From Melghirimyces profundicolus (GTDB lineage: Bacteria; Bacillota; Bacilli; Thermoactinomycetales; DSM-45169), in NCBI RefSeq assembly GCF_003054245.1, contig NZ_QBKR01000010.1, forward strand, positions 54,624 to 118,623: a stretch of DNA of 64,000 bases, given 5' to 3'. Numbering within the stretch: position 1 is the stretch's first letter; every line of letters starts with the position of its first letter. Under the pieces are notes generated by a model. The model was not told the origin of the DNA, did no database searches, and was given only the letters and a program-made list of their open reading frames with translations. Both the position numbers and the translations under genes were made by a program. Shown here piece by piece: positions 16,879 to 25,320 of this stretch.

Positions 16879-16924
16879 ATGGCGGTAAAGATATCCCCAA
16901 GGGAGATCTTCACCGCCATTTTTG
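16879..16924 (+). terminator. Terminator of panBCD
   Basis: ATGGCGGT pairs with ACCGCCAT, continues as AAGAT/ATCTT and TCCC/GGGA around loop CAA, and is followed by five T residues. Confidence 0.88.
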
Positions 16925-16997
16925 CATGGTTCGACCCCGGACTTGGAGATACTTTCAGATATCCATCCCTACATGATCACGGGAAAGGAGGGGGAAC

Positions 16998-18383
16998 ATG
17001 TTCCGGCAGTGGGTGCAGGAAGTGAGAAGGCGTCTTTCCGAAATCGAGGATCAATACGGTCAGGCACCGATTCAGGACCGTAACAGACTCCGGGACGGAT
17101 TTCGGCGAATCCATCAGGATGTGAATCAACTCCTGGAAGCTTGGGTGAACTTGGAAGAACAAGTGACTGCCATCCTGAAAAAATACCCGGACCTGGCGGC
17201 GGAAGAAGAGGAAGTCGGGGAGGAATTTTTCCTGGACAGCCGGGCGGTTCGGGCATTCCGGCAGGGGCAGGGTTATTATCATCTGAAAATGTTTTCCGAA
17301 GCCCACCCCTATTTCCGGGAAGTGGTGGAGAAAGAACCGGATTTTCTCCTCGGCCGGCTGTATCTCGCCCTGAGTGATTTCCAGCAGGGGAAACTGGTGG
17401 ATGCCCAACGGGAGTTCCAATTGGTGGCAGGCATCACCGAACTTCCCCAATTCCAATCGTTCACCCATCACATGCTGGGGTGTATCCACGTCAAAGAAGG
17501 GCGGGACGAACAAGGCATCCGTCAATTCGAAAAATCGATCTCCATCGATTCCGACAGTCGGGACACCTGGTTCAACCTGGGGGCTTGCCACTACCGCTTG
17601 GGCCGTTACCACGAGGCGATCCCCCCCTTTTTTCATTCCCTCCGGCTGGATGAGGAGGACTGGGAAGCGATGTATTATCTCTCCTGTTGTTACGAAAAAC
17701 TGGGACAGTGGGAGAGTGTTTCTTACTGGCGAATGGCTTCTTACCACAAAACGAAGCATCCGGCCGTGATGGAGTCCATGGCCCGTTATTTCGAAGAGAT
17801 CGGGGATCTTCGTCGGGCCGTCCACTGGTACCGAAAATTGGTGACCGCCGATCCCCGGAAAGCCACCGGTTACCATGGTCTCAGCTGGAACCTCTGGCTT
17901 CTGGGACAAAAGCGGGAATCCTTCGCCGTCCTTCAGAAAGGGTTATCCCTCGAACCGGAAAACGAAAACCTGCTCTTTACCTATGTGTGGTATCTTCTCC
18001 AGTCCGGGGATGTGGAACAGGTGCGAAAGGCTTTGTCCCGCCTGCCGGGAAGGCTTGCCGATCACCCGTTGTGGCTGGTTCTTAAATCCCGGTTGTCCGT
18101 TCATTGCCGTGACTATGAAGAAGCGGAAGCCGTAGCCCGCCAAGTGATCGCCTCAGAGGAGCCTCTGGCCCGCTCTCTCGGATATTACCAATTGGGACGG
18201 GTCCTTTTGGAGAAACGACAGCCCGATCAGGCGGTGGACTCCTTCCGAAAAGCCCGGGAGCTGAGCCCCCAATGGGAAGAGCCGGTCTTTTACGAGGGAT
18301 TGTGCCACTTTCTGAACGGGTGCACGGAAGAGACCCGGCAATGCTGGGAAACCATCCCTCTGAAGAATCACTCCGTCGGTTAA
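16998..18383 (+). CDS. Tetratricopeptide-repeat protein
   Basis: The 461-residue cytoplasmic protein begins with a charged helical segment (residues 1-75) and continues with about eight to ten TPR-type helix pairs. Typical repeat positions are visible, such as AHPYFREVVEKEPDFLLGRL, WFNLGACHYRLGRYHEAI and YQLGRVLLEKRQPDQAVDSF. TPRs mediate protein-protein contacts; no enzymatic domain is present. It may be the equivalent of B. subtilis YpiA, a TPR protein of the same neighbourhood, although the position after panD differs. The ribosome site is AAAGGAGGGGG. ku follows 14 bases later. Confidence 0.85.
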   Translation: MFRQWVQEVRRRLSEIEDQYGQAPIQDRNRLRDGFRRIHQDVNQLLEAWVNLEEQVTAILKKYPDLAAEEEEVGEEFFLDSRAVRAFRQGQGYYHLKMFSEAHPYFREVVEKEPDFLLGRLYLALSDFQQGKLVDAQREFQLVAGITELPQFQSFTHHMLGCIHVKEGRDEQGIRQFEKSISIDSDSRDTWFNLGACHYRLGRYHEAIPPFFHSLRLDEEDWEAMYYLSCCYEKLGQWESVSYWRMASYHKTKHPAVMESMARYFEEIGDLRRAVHWYRKLVTADPRKATGYHGLSWNLWLLGQKRESFAVLQKGLSLEPENENLLFTYVWYLLQSGDVEQVRKALSRLPGRLADHPLWLVLKSRLSVHCRDYEEAEAVARQVIASEEPLARSLGYYQLGRVLLEKRQPDQAVDSFRKARELSPQWEEPVFYEGLCHFLNGCTEETRQCWETIPLKNHSVG

Positions 18384-18397
18384 GGAGGCCGTCCTAC

Positions 18398-19210
18398 ATG
18401 CATACCATCTGGAAGGGTTCCATCAGTTTCGGGCTGGTCCACATCCCCGTCCGGATGTTTACGGCCACCCAGGAGAAAAGCGTCTCCTTCCGCAGCCTGC
18501 ACAAAAAATGCAAAACCCCGATCAAATACAACCGCCACTGTCCCAACTGCGACGTCGACGTTCCCTGGGAAGACGTGGTGAAAGGATATGAATACGGCGA
18601 CAACCAGTTCATCCTGATGGAAAAGGAAGAGCTGGACGCGATCATGCCGGAGAACCGGAAGTCGATCGAACTCCTGGATTTCGTCAAGCTGGAAGAGATC
18701 GATCCCATCTACTTCGACAAAACGTATTACCTCGGTCCCGGGGATCATGGAGACCGAGCCTACTCCCTTCTGCGGGATGCCATGAGGGAAACGGGGAAGA
18801 TCGGGGTGGCCAAAATCACGATCCGGGCCAAACAGTCCCTGGCGGTCGTCCGTGTCTACCAGCAGTGTTTGGTGCTGGAGACGATTTTTTATCCCGACGA
18901 GGTCCGGGATGCCGGACAGGTCCCCGATGTGCCGACCCAGCTGGAGTTGCCCGATAAAGAAATGGATATGGCCAAGCAATTGATCGATAACCTGACAACG
19001 GAATTTGACCCCGACAAGTACCAGGACGAATACCGTCAGGCGTTGCAGGAAGCGATCGAGAAGAAGGCCAAGGGGGAAGAAGTGGTCGAAGCCCCCGAGA
19101 AGAAACCGGAACGGGTGGTCGACTTGATGGAAGCCCTGAAGGCCAGTCTGGAAGAGTCGGGGGGGAAAAAGGGGAAGAAGGGAACCAAAAAGAAAAAGGC
19201 CGCCAAATAG
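18398..19210 (+). CDS. ku: Ku protein, non-homologous end joining
   Basis: Bacterial Ku forms a homodimeric ring on double-strand DNA ends and recruits LigD. The 270-residue product begins with the hallmark TIWKGSISFGLVHIPVRM (residues 3-20), has the KCKTPIKYNRHCPNCD region and ends in a lysine-rich tail (GKKGKKGTKKKK near 255-266) that can hold DNA. The start at 18398 is fixed by TAAGGAGG; the longer frame overlaps the TPR gene. Ligase and polymerase genes lie within 3 kb. In spore formers this system repairs breaks during germination. Confidence 0.95.
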   Translation: MHTIWKGSISFGLVHIPVRMFTATQEKSVSFRSLHKKCKTPIKYNRHCPNCDVDVPWEDVVKGYEYGDNQFILMEKEELDAIMPENRKSIELLDFVKLEEIDPIYFDKTYYLGPGDHGDRAYSLLRDAMRETGKIGVAKITIRAKQSLAVVRVYQQCLVLETIFYPDEVRDAGQVPDVPTQLELPDKEMDMAKQLIDNLTTEFDPDKYQDEYRQALQEAIEKKAKGEEVVEAPEKKPERVVDLMEALKASLEESGGKKGKKGTKKKKAAK

Positions 19211-19216
19211 GGCGAC

Positions 19217-19528
19217 TCATTTTCTCCAGTACCGGATGTGGATTTCCTCGTCGGTGGGCCGGGTCTTCACTTCCCGACCCTTCTCATCCCGGAAAACTTC
19301 CACTTTTCGGTAGTGTTCCACCCGCCAGTTTTTCTCTTCGGTCGTTCCCTGGTACTCCAGTCGGGTTTCCGGCTGAAGAGCAGCGGATCCGGGACGGGCC
19401 ATCGCCGGCGTGACACCGCCGGTTTGCACCTGACTCCGGACCGCCAGCACACCGGCCAGCATCAGGTTGATTGCAATCACGGTCACCAAAAGGGCTTGAA
19501 CCAGGGTGTTTTTTACGGACTCATTCAT
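19217..19528 (-). CDS. Small membrane-anchored hypothetical protein
   Basis: The 103-residue product has one N-terminal membrane helix (about residues 8-30) and a charged extracytoplasmic tail ending in IHIRYWRK. No family is recognised. AGGAGG lies nine bases before the ATG, so the gene is probably real. It converges on ku with six bases between the two stop codons. Confidence 0.6.
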   Translation of the reverse strand: MNESVKNTLVQALLVTVIAINLMLAGVLAVRSQVQTGGVTPAMARPGSAALQPETRLEYQGTTEEKNWRVEHYRKVEVFRDEKGREVKTRPTDEEIHIRYWRK

Positions 19529-19624
19529 GAATGCCTGCCTCCTGCGTGTTTGTACATGTTTATGGGCCGAAAAGCCGATTCATACATGGGAGGCAGGCTG
19601 AATCAGAGATCCATCCGCATGGGC

Positions 19625-19786
19625 TCAGGGCATGTCGAGCAAGAACCACAGCGAGATAATGCCCACCGATACATGAAAGGCGGCTTCCAGCCAATTCGGC
19701 GAAGAGGATTGGAAGTATTGCACCACGCGGTATGCGGAACGGATCAGGATGATGATCAGCGCAATCTGGACCAGCAGCACCGGCAT
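19625..19786 (-). CDS. 53-residue two-helix membrane protein
   Basis: This short gene encodes a protein beginning MPVLLVQIALIIILIRSAYR and ending SLWFLLDMP. Hydrophobic segments lie at residues 2-15 and about 36-50, with an amphipathic link containing SPNWLEAAFH. GGGAGGTG stands seven bases before the ATG, but both the ribosome site and ATG lie inside a long inverted repeat, so translation or transcription could be controlled. No known family is assigned. It follows the same strand as the 103-residue gene, 97 bases away. Confidence 0.65.
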   Translation of the reverse strand: MPVLLVQIALIIILIRSAYRVVQYFQSSSPNWLEAAFHVSVGIISLWFLLDMP

Positions 19787-19844
19787 AAAAAAACACCTCC
19801 CTTCCGAAACTAAATTATTCGGAGCGGAGGTGTTTTTATGCCGG
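19780..19844. repeat. Long inverted repeat carrying SD and ATG on both strands
   Basis: CCGGCAT-A7-CACCTCC (19780-19800) pairs with GGAGGTG-T5-ATGCCGG (19826-19844), a 19-bp arm with a two-base bulge. The interior also pairs CCGAA/TTCGG. It can act as a bidirectional terminator. It also places GGAGGTG and ATG in both directions. Confidence 0.75.
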
Positions 19845-19896
19845 GAATCGGGGGGGACCCTAGGAAGAACGGGATAACTGAGAGGGAGTGATATCC

Positions 19897-20817
19897 GTGA
19901 TCCGTCCGATCATCCCCATGGAGCCGGTTTTCCGGGAGGACGTGTTCCAATCCGACCAATGGCTGTACCAGATCAAGTGGGATGGGGTACGGATGCTGGC
20001 CTTCCGGGAAGAAAAGGAGATCGAGCTATACAATCGGAAGGGCCGGCGCCGGACCCACTGGTATCCCGAGGTGACGGAGGCGGTCCGCCGGCTGGACTGC
20101 CGCTCCGCTGTCCTGGACGGGGAGATCATCGCACTGGAGGAGGGGAGACCCGATTTTTTCCGGGTGTTGAAACGGGAACTCCTCTCCGATTCCCGAAAAC
20201 TTCCTTCTCTCATTCAAAAGGTACCGATTCAGTACATTGTGTTCGACCTTTTGTACCTGGACGGGGAGGAGTTGACGGGGAAACCCCTCCGGATCCGGCT
20301 GGAAGCGTTGTCCCATCTGTTTGACAACGGCGGGGCGGACCCTCTTCACCTCTGCGATTCCTTTGATGACGGACCCGGTTTGTGGGAGGTGACGGGCGAG
20401 CGGGGGTGGGAAGGAATCGTGATGAAAGAGAGGGAAGGCCGATACCATCCCGGACGGAAGCATCCCACCTGGCAGAAGGCGAAGCATTTTCAGTCCCTGA
20501 CGGCAACGGCGGTCGGGGCCCTGTACCGCGGAAACGTGGTTCACTCACTCCTTTTGGGGATGTGGGACAACGACCGGTGGATCTATATCGGTCGGGCCGG
20601 ATCCGGCCTTTCCGGGGAGGAGCGGCGGATGCTCACGAATGCGGTTCCATCCCTTCGAAGGGAAAGCCCTCCCGTAGCCAACCCCCCGAAAGGGAGAAAC
20701 CCGGGGGTGGTTTGGATGGAACCGTTGCTTCGGATGGAAGTCAAGTTCCTGGAATGGACTCCTCACGGGACACTCCGTTCACCGGTGATTGTCGGTTTTC
20801 GCCTGCCGGAAAAATAA
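19897..20817 (+). CDS. ATP-dependent DNA ligase, LigD-type ligase domain
   Basis: The 306-residue product (from the GTG at 19897; another GTG is at 19888) is a stand-alone ATP-dependent ligase of the LigD type. The nucleotidylated lysine is in motif I KWDGVR at about residues 27-32, followed by LDGEII (motif III), GWEGIVMKE (motif IV) and a C-terminal OB-fold with EVKFLEW. It seals the nick in Ku-dependent end joining. AGAGGGAG gives the better spacing to 19897. The polymerase domain normally fused to it is a separate gene at 21292. Confidence 0.9.
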   Translation: MIRPIIPMEPVFREDVFQSDQWLYQIKWDGVRMLAFREEKEIELYNRKGRRRTHWYPEVTEAVRRLDCRSAVLDGEIIALEEGRPDFFRVLKRELLSDSRKLPSLIQKVPIQYIVFDLLYLDGEELTGKPLRIRLEALSHLFDNGGADPLHLCDSFDDGPGLWEVTGERGWEGIVMKEREGRYHPGRKHPTWQKAKHFQSLTATAVGALYRGNVVHSLLLGMWDNDRWIYIGRAGSGLSGEERRMLTNAVPSLRRESPPVANPPKGRNPGVVWMEPLLRMEVKFLEWTPHGTLRSPVIVGFRLPEK

Positions 20818-20844
20818 GAACAACCCGGAGGCTCCGGGTTGTTC
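20818..20844. terminator. Bidirectional terminator between ligase and coat-like gene
   Basis: GAACAACCCGG pairs perfectly with CCGGGTTGTTC around AGGCT. On the minus strand it is followed by TTATTTTT, so it serves mainly the coat-like gene. Confidence 0.8.
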
Positions 20845-20854
20845 GGGTCTTCCT

Positions 20855-21178
20855 TCACCAAAAAGGACGGAAGGGGCCGAAAAACGGGGATCCGAAGGGG
20901 AAGAAAGGGAAAAACGGAAACCCGAAAAAGGGGAAAAAGATGTTGGTTTGAGCGTCTTCGCCATAACCGCCGTAATCATAACCGTCATCGTGGCCATACC
21001 CGTAACCGTCTTCCATGTCAGAGACCAAGGCCGGGTTGTGGTCAAAACCGGCGTAAGGATCGGAGAAGGCTCCCTGGAAATCATAAAGGGGGGGAGCATA
21101 GCTGTATGTCGGTGGTCCTTGGGCTCCCGGTGCCGGTTGGGAACCGGGGGTGGGCTTCCATTCGTCGTTCTGGGACAT
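20855..21178 (-). CDS. Putative spore coat-associated protein, aromatic-rich
   Basis: The 107-residue protein has a Pro/Gln/Ala-rich N-terminus, a Gly-Tyr-Asp middle and a C-terminal third made almost only of Phe, Pro and Gly, such as FFPFFGFPFFPFFPFG. This low-complexity, sticky composition is typical of spore coat or exosporium proteins, but no named family is certain. AGGAGG lies seven bases before the ATG. It stands alone on the minus strand between the two NHEJ genes, and a terminator follows. Confidence 0.6.
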   Translation of the reverse strand: MSQNDEWKPTPGSQPAPGAQGPPTYSYAPPLYDFQGAFSDPYAGFDHNPALVSDMEDGYGYGHDDGYDYGGYGEDAQTNIFFPFFGFPFFPFFPFGSPFFGPFRPFW

Positions 21179-21291
21179 GATGATTCCTCCTCATTGATGA
21201 TCTCTCTATCCACTAAGCAATGTATGAAGAGAAGTCGGAATGGGTCATTTGTCCCGGTCAATTTGGGCTCACGAGAACAGGAGGAGGCGAG

Positions 21292-22176
21292 ATGCAAGAC
21301 CGTCATGTACGGATCGAAGGAAGGGAAATCAAGATTTCCAATCCGGATAAACGGCTGTTTCCCGACTGGACCAAATGGGAATGGATTCTGCATTTGACCC
21401 GGTTGGCTCCGTACCTTCTTCCCTATGCCCGGGGGCGGTATCTGACGACGATCCGTTACCCTGACGGGGTGGAGGGGAAATCCTTTTATCAGAAAAACAT
21501 ACCCTCCCACGCTCCGGAATGGGTCCAAAGCGTCCGTTCGGGGGATGTCCGCTACATCCTGCTCCAGGATGCTCCGACCCTGATCTGGCTGGGAAACCTC
21601 GCCAGCCTGGAGTTCCATGTCTCCTTCGACCGGGCAGAGCGGCCGGGATACCCCACGGAGCTGGTCTTTGACATCGACCCTTCCGTAAAAGACTTCCAAG
21701 CGGTGATGGAGACGGCCCTCCTCACCCGGGAGGCGCTTTCTTCCATGGATCTCGACGGTGTGGTCAAAACCTCCGGGGCGACCGGGCTTCAGATTTACGT
21801 TCCGATCCAGCCCCGGTTCTCCTTTGAACAGACCCGTCGGATCAGCGAGTTCCTGGCCCGCTACCTGCGCGATCGCCATCCATCGCTCATCACGCTGGAA
21901 CGGAAGGTAAAAAATCGCGGCCATCGGGTCTACTTCGATTACCTTCAACACTGGAAGGGAAAATCCCTGATCACCGCTTACTCGCCCCGGGCGCGTCGGG
22001 AGGCCACCGTTTCGGTTCCCCTGGAATGGGTGGAGTTGAAACCGGGACTGACCCCTCAAGATTTCACCCTGGAGACGGTTCACCAGCGGCTGGAAGAAAA
22101 AGGAGATCTGTTTGCCCCGATTTCCCGGCCGAACCATCGATACGATCTGTCCGACATCCTTCGGTTCCTCCGGTGA
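21292..22176 (+). CDS. LigD-type DNA polymerase/primase domain protein
   Basis: The 294-residue protein is the archaeo-eukaryotic-primase-like polymerase module of LigD. The metal-binding DIDPS lies at about residues 127-131, and the N-terminus shows ISNPDKRLFPDWTK (about 15-28), characteristic of this family. It fills gaps at joined ends. The start at 21292 sits behind CAGGAGGAGG; an ATG at 21220 has no ribosome site. Neither this gene nor the ligase carries the phosphoesterase domain found in some LigD proteins. Confidence 0.9.
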   Translation: MQDRHVRIEGREIKISNPDKRLFPDWTKWEWILHLTRLAPYLLPYARGRYLTTIRYPDGVEGKSFYQKNIPSHAPEWVQSVRSGDVRYILLQDAPTLIWLGNLASLEFHVSFDRAERPGYPTELVFDIDPSVKDFQAVMETALLTREALSSMDLDGVVKTSGATGLQIYVPIQPRFSFEQTRRISEFLARYLRDRHPSLITLERKVKNRGHRVYFDYLQHWKGKSLITAYSPRARREATVSVPLEWVELKPGLTPQDFTLETVHQRLEEKGDLFAPISRPNHRYDLSDILRFLR

Positions 22177-22263
22177 AAATTCGCTCTTTTTCCTTGCGCA
22201 AAGGAAAGAACTGGGGTATGTTGGGGTTACACCCATGATGCAACCTATCAAAGGGGGAAGGCG

Positions 22264-23556
22264 ATGAAACGGCTCTTGACCCATGCTCGCATCCTGACGA
22301 TGAAAAAAGGGGATTCACCGGTTCGGGACGGATACCTCCTGATGAACGGAGACACCATCGCCCAAGTGGGGGAAGGGAATCCCCCTTCGGACTGGGATGA
22401 AGTGACGGACATGAAAGGGAGGCTGATCCTTCCGGGGTTCATTAATACCCACGGCCATGCGGCAATGACGCTTCTGCGCGGATACGCCGATGATCTGCCG
22501 CTTCAGACCTGGCTGGAAGACAAAATGTGGCCGATCGAAGGAAAATTCGGCCCTCGTCAGGTGAAGTGGGGAACGTCACTGGCCGTGATCGAAATGATCC
22601 GGGGAGGGACCACCTGCTTTGCCGACATGTACGACCACATGGAAGAAGTGGCCCGGGTCGTGGAGGAAACGGGGATCCGGGCCAGCCTCTGCCGGGGCGT
22701 CATCGGGCTGGGAAATGAAGCGGAGCGGGAAGCCAAACGGCGGGAATCGGTCCGCTTCGTCCGGGATTGGGACGGACAGGCCGACGGGAGGATCTCTGCG
22801 ATGATGGCTCCCCATGCTCCCTATACCTGTCCTCCCGCCTACATTGAAGCCATCGTGGCGGACGCGGCGGAAGCGAATGTCCCGATCCACATTCATCTGT
22901 CGGAGACCCGGGCCGAAGTGGAACAAAACGTCAAAGATTACGGCCTTCGCCCAGTGGAGCACCTGAGAAGGCTGGGCGTGTTTGATCGTCCGGCCTTGGT
23001 CGCCCACGCCGTTCACGTGACGAAGGAAGAAATTGGAATCCTCGCCGAACACGGGGTCAAAGTCTCTCACAACCCCGGAAGTAACCTGAAACTGGGCAGC
23101 GGCATCGCTCCCGTCCCCACCATGTTAAAGAGAGGCCTGCGACCTTCTCTGGGAACCGACTCCGCCGCCAGCAACAACAACCTCGACATGCTGGAAGAAA
23201 TCCGGTTGGCCGCCCTGATCCACAAAGGAGCCCACATGGATCCGGAAGCCGTCCCCGCGGAGACCGCTTTGGAAATGGGCACCTTGTACGGAGCCGAATC
23301 CCTGTTTTGGGATCACGAGATCGGGACCCTGGAACCCGGTAAGAAGGCGGATCTGATCTCTTTGGATCTCGACGGTGCTCACATGCAACCTCCCCACGAT
23401 CTCTTGTCCCACGTGGTATATGCCGCCGGCAGCGCCGATGTCCAGGATGTTTTTGTAAATGGACGTCCGCTGATGCGAAACCGGGAACTCCTGACCATCG
23501 ACGAAGAGAGGGTCAAATTTGAAGCGAAGGAGGCTTACCGGGAAGTGGCGCCATAA
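22264..23556 (+). CDS. mtaD: 5-methylthioadenosine/S-adenosylhomocysteine deaminase
   Basis: MtaD is an amidohydrolase that deaminates methylthioadenosine and S-adenosylhomocysteine to the inosine forms. The 430-residue product has the metal motif NTHGHAAMT near residues 61-69, LSETRAEVE near 214-222, VAHAVHV near 241-247 and GTDSAASNNNLDM near 297-309. AAAGGGGGAAGGCG stands before the ATG. It is a single gene; the hairpin just after it is oriented for the opposite strand. Confidence 0.93.
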   Translation: MKRLLTHARILTMKKGDSPVRDGYLLMNGDTIAQVGEGNPPSDWDEVTDMKGRLILPGFINTHGHAAMTLLRGYADDLPLQTWLEDKMWPIEGKFGPRQVKWGTSLAVIEMIRGGTTCFADMYDHMEEVARVVEETGIRASLCRGVIGLGNEAEREAKRRESVRFVRDWDGQADGRISAMMAPHAPYTCPPAYIEAIVADAAEANVPIHIHLSETRAEVEQNVKDYGLRPVEHLRRLGVFDRPALVAHAVHVTKEEIGILAEHGVKVSHNPGSNLKLGSGIAPVPTMLKRGLRPSLGTDSAASNNNLDMLEEIRLAALIHKGAHMDPEAVPAETALEMGTLYGAESLFWDHEIGTLEPGKKADLISLDLDGAHMQPPHDLLSHVVYAAGSADVQDVFVNGRPLMRNRELLTIDEERVKFEAKEAYREVAP

Positions 23557-23583
23557 AAAAGCCGCCGGCCGGCGGCAAAAAAA
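23555..23583 (-). terminator. Terminator for the minus-strand small gene
   Basis: GCCGCCGGCCGGCGGC is a perfect palindrome flanked by A runs on the plus strand. Read on the minus strand it is followed by six T residues, so it ends the gene at 23635-23829. Confidence 0.75.
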
Positions 23584-23634
23584 TCAAGGCGGGAAGTATA
23601 GGCAGGAGAAAATTAGTCAGACTAAAACATAACT

Positions 23635-23829
23635 TTAACTTTGCATATCGATATCCAGGTGGAAACGCAAAGGAATTTCCAGCGGCGGATCCTCAAACCA
23701 CCACTTTCTCGAGGAGGGAGAAGCCCAGGATTCTGCGTGCAGGTACGTTTGGATCCGGTTCCATTCCTCACCGGAAAAATGGGGTGCCAGCTCGTCGCAG
23801 ATCCACCTGGTGGAAAGGGTAGCATCCAT
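23635..23829 (-). CDS. Small hypothetical protein, 64 aa
   Basis: The ATG at 23829 follows AAGGAGGTGA with five-base spacing, one of the best ribosome sites in the window. The product is hydrophilic, tryptophan-rich and contains FSGEEWNRIQTYLHAESW near residues 20-37. I recognise no family. A terminator closes the gene. The upstream-extended frame would start in a region without coding signs. Confidence 0.65.
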   Translation of the reverse strand: MDATLSTRWICDELAPHFSGEEWNRIQTYLHAESWASPSSRKWWFEDPPLEIPLRFHLDIDMQS

Positions 23830-23902
23830 CGGCTCACCTCCTTGCGTACGAATAGTATCACCCTGCCTTTCCCCGATATGTCTAACACATTTTTCACGGT
23901 AT

Positions 23903-23933
23903 GCCCGCCAACCGCTGTACGGCGGGCTTTTTT
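23903..23933 (+). terminator. Terminator upstream of the lipoprotein gene
   Basis: GCCCGCC pairs with GGCGGGC across an 11-base loop and is followed by six T residues. It ends any transcript from mtaD or acts as a leader element for the gene at 24003. Confidence 0.75.
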
Positions 23934-24002
23934 CCGTTTTCCGGGGTGATATTTGGCACAACCGGTTCGTACACTGTTTAAAAAGACGGAGGAGGCGCAA
24001 AC

Positions 24003-24674
24003 TTGGTTGGCAGCAACCGGATCAGGGGATGGTTGGCGGCGGTGGTGTTGGTTCTCACCCCGGGTTGCACTTTCGGGGACCTTCCCGCCGGCGGGGCCGC
24101 CGGGGAAGAGAGGATGGATCAAGATCCCACCGAACGGCTTTTTCAACGAATCGATCAGCAATTGGCCCGTCCCGTATACGATTTCAGCCTGGCCATCGAT
24201 TCTTTCGAATTCACGGGACAACAGAAAGGGGAGAACTGGTCGCTTCAGAGCAAACATGAAACAGAAAAGCCGGTTCGGGTGGTGAAAAAAGGAAATACCA
24301 TCACCCTGACCCACGGCGACCAAACCGAAAAATTGAAAACCCGCCAATTCGGCCTTCTCTCCCCCCGGGATCACCTGGAATTGGTGAAAGCTTCGGTGCT
24401 TCGGGTGAAACTTCTCCCCCCCGATCCAAAGGACGGCACCAAGGGGATGAAAGCGGTGTTGTCCAGCGAGGAAATCGGGGACAAACTGGGGCATTGGATG
24501 GGTCATTCTTTTGAATCCGGCGCGGCTTTTCAGGCCTCCCGAAAATTCCGGGTGGTCTACCGCTTCCGGTATCATCCCCGAGAGGAGGGGTTGGACCGCC
24601 TGACCCTTCGGATTGAGCCCCTGAAGGGGAAAAAGGGGAGGCAAAAGATTGAATACCGTTTTGAAAAACCTTGA
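24003..24674 (+). CDS. Putative lipoprotein, 223 aa
   Basis: The product starts with a short positive end, a hydrophobic stretch and an LTPGC lipobox at about residues 18-22, which suggests export and lipid attachment. The body is rich in beta-prone, charged segments and contains ITLTHGDQTEKLKTRQFG near residue 100, reminiscent of LolA-like folds but not firmly identifiable. The start is TTG at 24003, behind GGAGGAGG. A terminator overlaps its stop codon. Confidence 0.7.
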   Translation: MVGSNRIRGWLAAVVLVLTPGCTFGDLPAGGAAGEERMDQDPTERLFQRIDQQLARPVYDFSLAIDSFEFTGQQKGENWSLQSKHETEKPVRVVKKGNTITLTHGDQTEKLKTRQFGLLSPRDHLELVKASVLRVKLLPPDPKDGTKGMKAVLSSEEIGDKLGHWMGHSFESGAAFQASRKFRVVYRFRYHPREEGLDRLTLRIEPLKGKKGRQKIEYRFEKP

Positions 24675-24696
24675 GAACGTTCAAGGTTTTTCTTTT
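24663..24696 (+). terminator. Terminator of the lipoprotein gene
   Basis: GAAAAACCTTGA pairs perfectly with TCAAGGTTTTTC around loop GAACGT, followed by TTTT. The left arm includes the TGA stop codon. Confidence 0.82.
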
Positions 24697-24709
24697 CCCA
24701 GATTTATCC

Positions 24710-24737
24710 TTAACACGATGGGTATATATATTATGAT
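24710..24737 (+). promoter_or_regulatory. Putative promoter for the FtsH-like operon
   Basis: TTAACA at 24710-24715 and TATGAT at 24732-24737 are separated by 16 bases in an AT-rich patch. Confidence 0.45.
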
Positions 24738-24789
24738 ATACTATTACCAGTCGGCTCAAACAGTAGAGTAGAAAGGGGGCTGGGCATCA

Positions 24790-25320
24790 GTGAACATCCG
24801 CTGGAGGATTGCGGTATTGACTCTGTTTGTCAGCCTCTTTGCATTATTTGGAGGTTTTTACGGATATCAATGGTACAACGTGGAAAAACCGATCCGCGAA
24901 ACGGTCGAGCATACACCCCATGTTCATTTGAAAACCCTGTCGGTTCAACCGGACCGCATCACCCTGCGATTCAAACCGGACCCTGAATTTTCCCTGGTGT
25001 CGGATTATCTTCCCCTGCGGGAGAAAGTGAAAGCCCACGCCGGGGACCGGAAACTCGACATCCATTTCGCCGACCGGCCGGATTCGTCACTGCGGGATGC
25101 TTGGAACCGGATGTCCTTCGGCGTGAAGGAAGGGATCGCCCACCGCCGTTACACGGCCATTCCCGAAACGGTGGAGAAGGTGGCCAAAAAGGAAGGCATC
25201 CGATACCGCCTGAGTATGGACGCCGGGTATGTCTATGTTGAACTGCACAAGGGAGACCGGTTTTTGTATCAAGTGCTTCCTCTGAATAAAGCGGAAGGGG
25301 AGGTGAACAATAATGGGTAA
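24790..25320 (+). CDS. Membrane-anchored hypothetical protein next to an FtsH-like protease
   Basis: The 176-residue protein has one N-terminal membrane helix (about residues 8-27) and an extracytoplasmic domain that contains VHLKTLSVQPDRITLRFKPD near 44-63. The start is GTG at 24790. It overlaps the protease gene by eight bases, so the two are translationally coupled and probably work together. I recognise no family; a role as partner or adaptor is inference from the overlap. Confidence 0.7.
   Translation: MNIRWRIAVLTLFVSLFALFGGFYGYQWYNVEKPIRETVEHTPHVHLKTLSVQPDRITLRFKPDPEFSLVSDYLPLREKVKAHAGDRKLDIHFADRPDSSLRDAWNRMSFGVKEGIAHRRYTAIPETVEKVAKKEGIRYRLSMDAGYVYVELHKGDRFLYQVLPLNKAEGEVNNNG

Noticed and set aside
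20779..22284. Antisense frame of 501 codons opposite the polymerase gene
   Set aside because: It runs across the minus-strand coat gene in another frame and across a recognised LigD polymerase; a codon-bias artefact.
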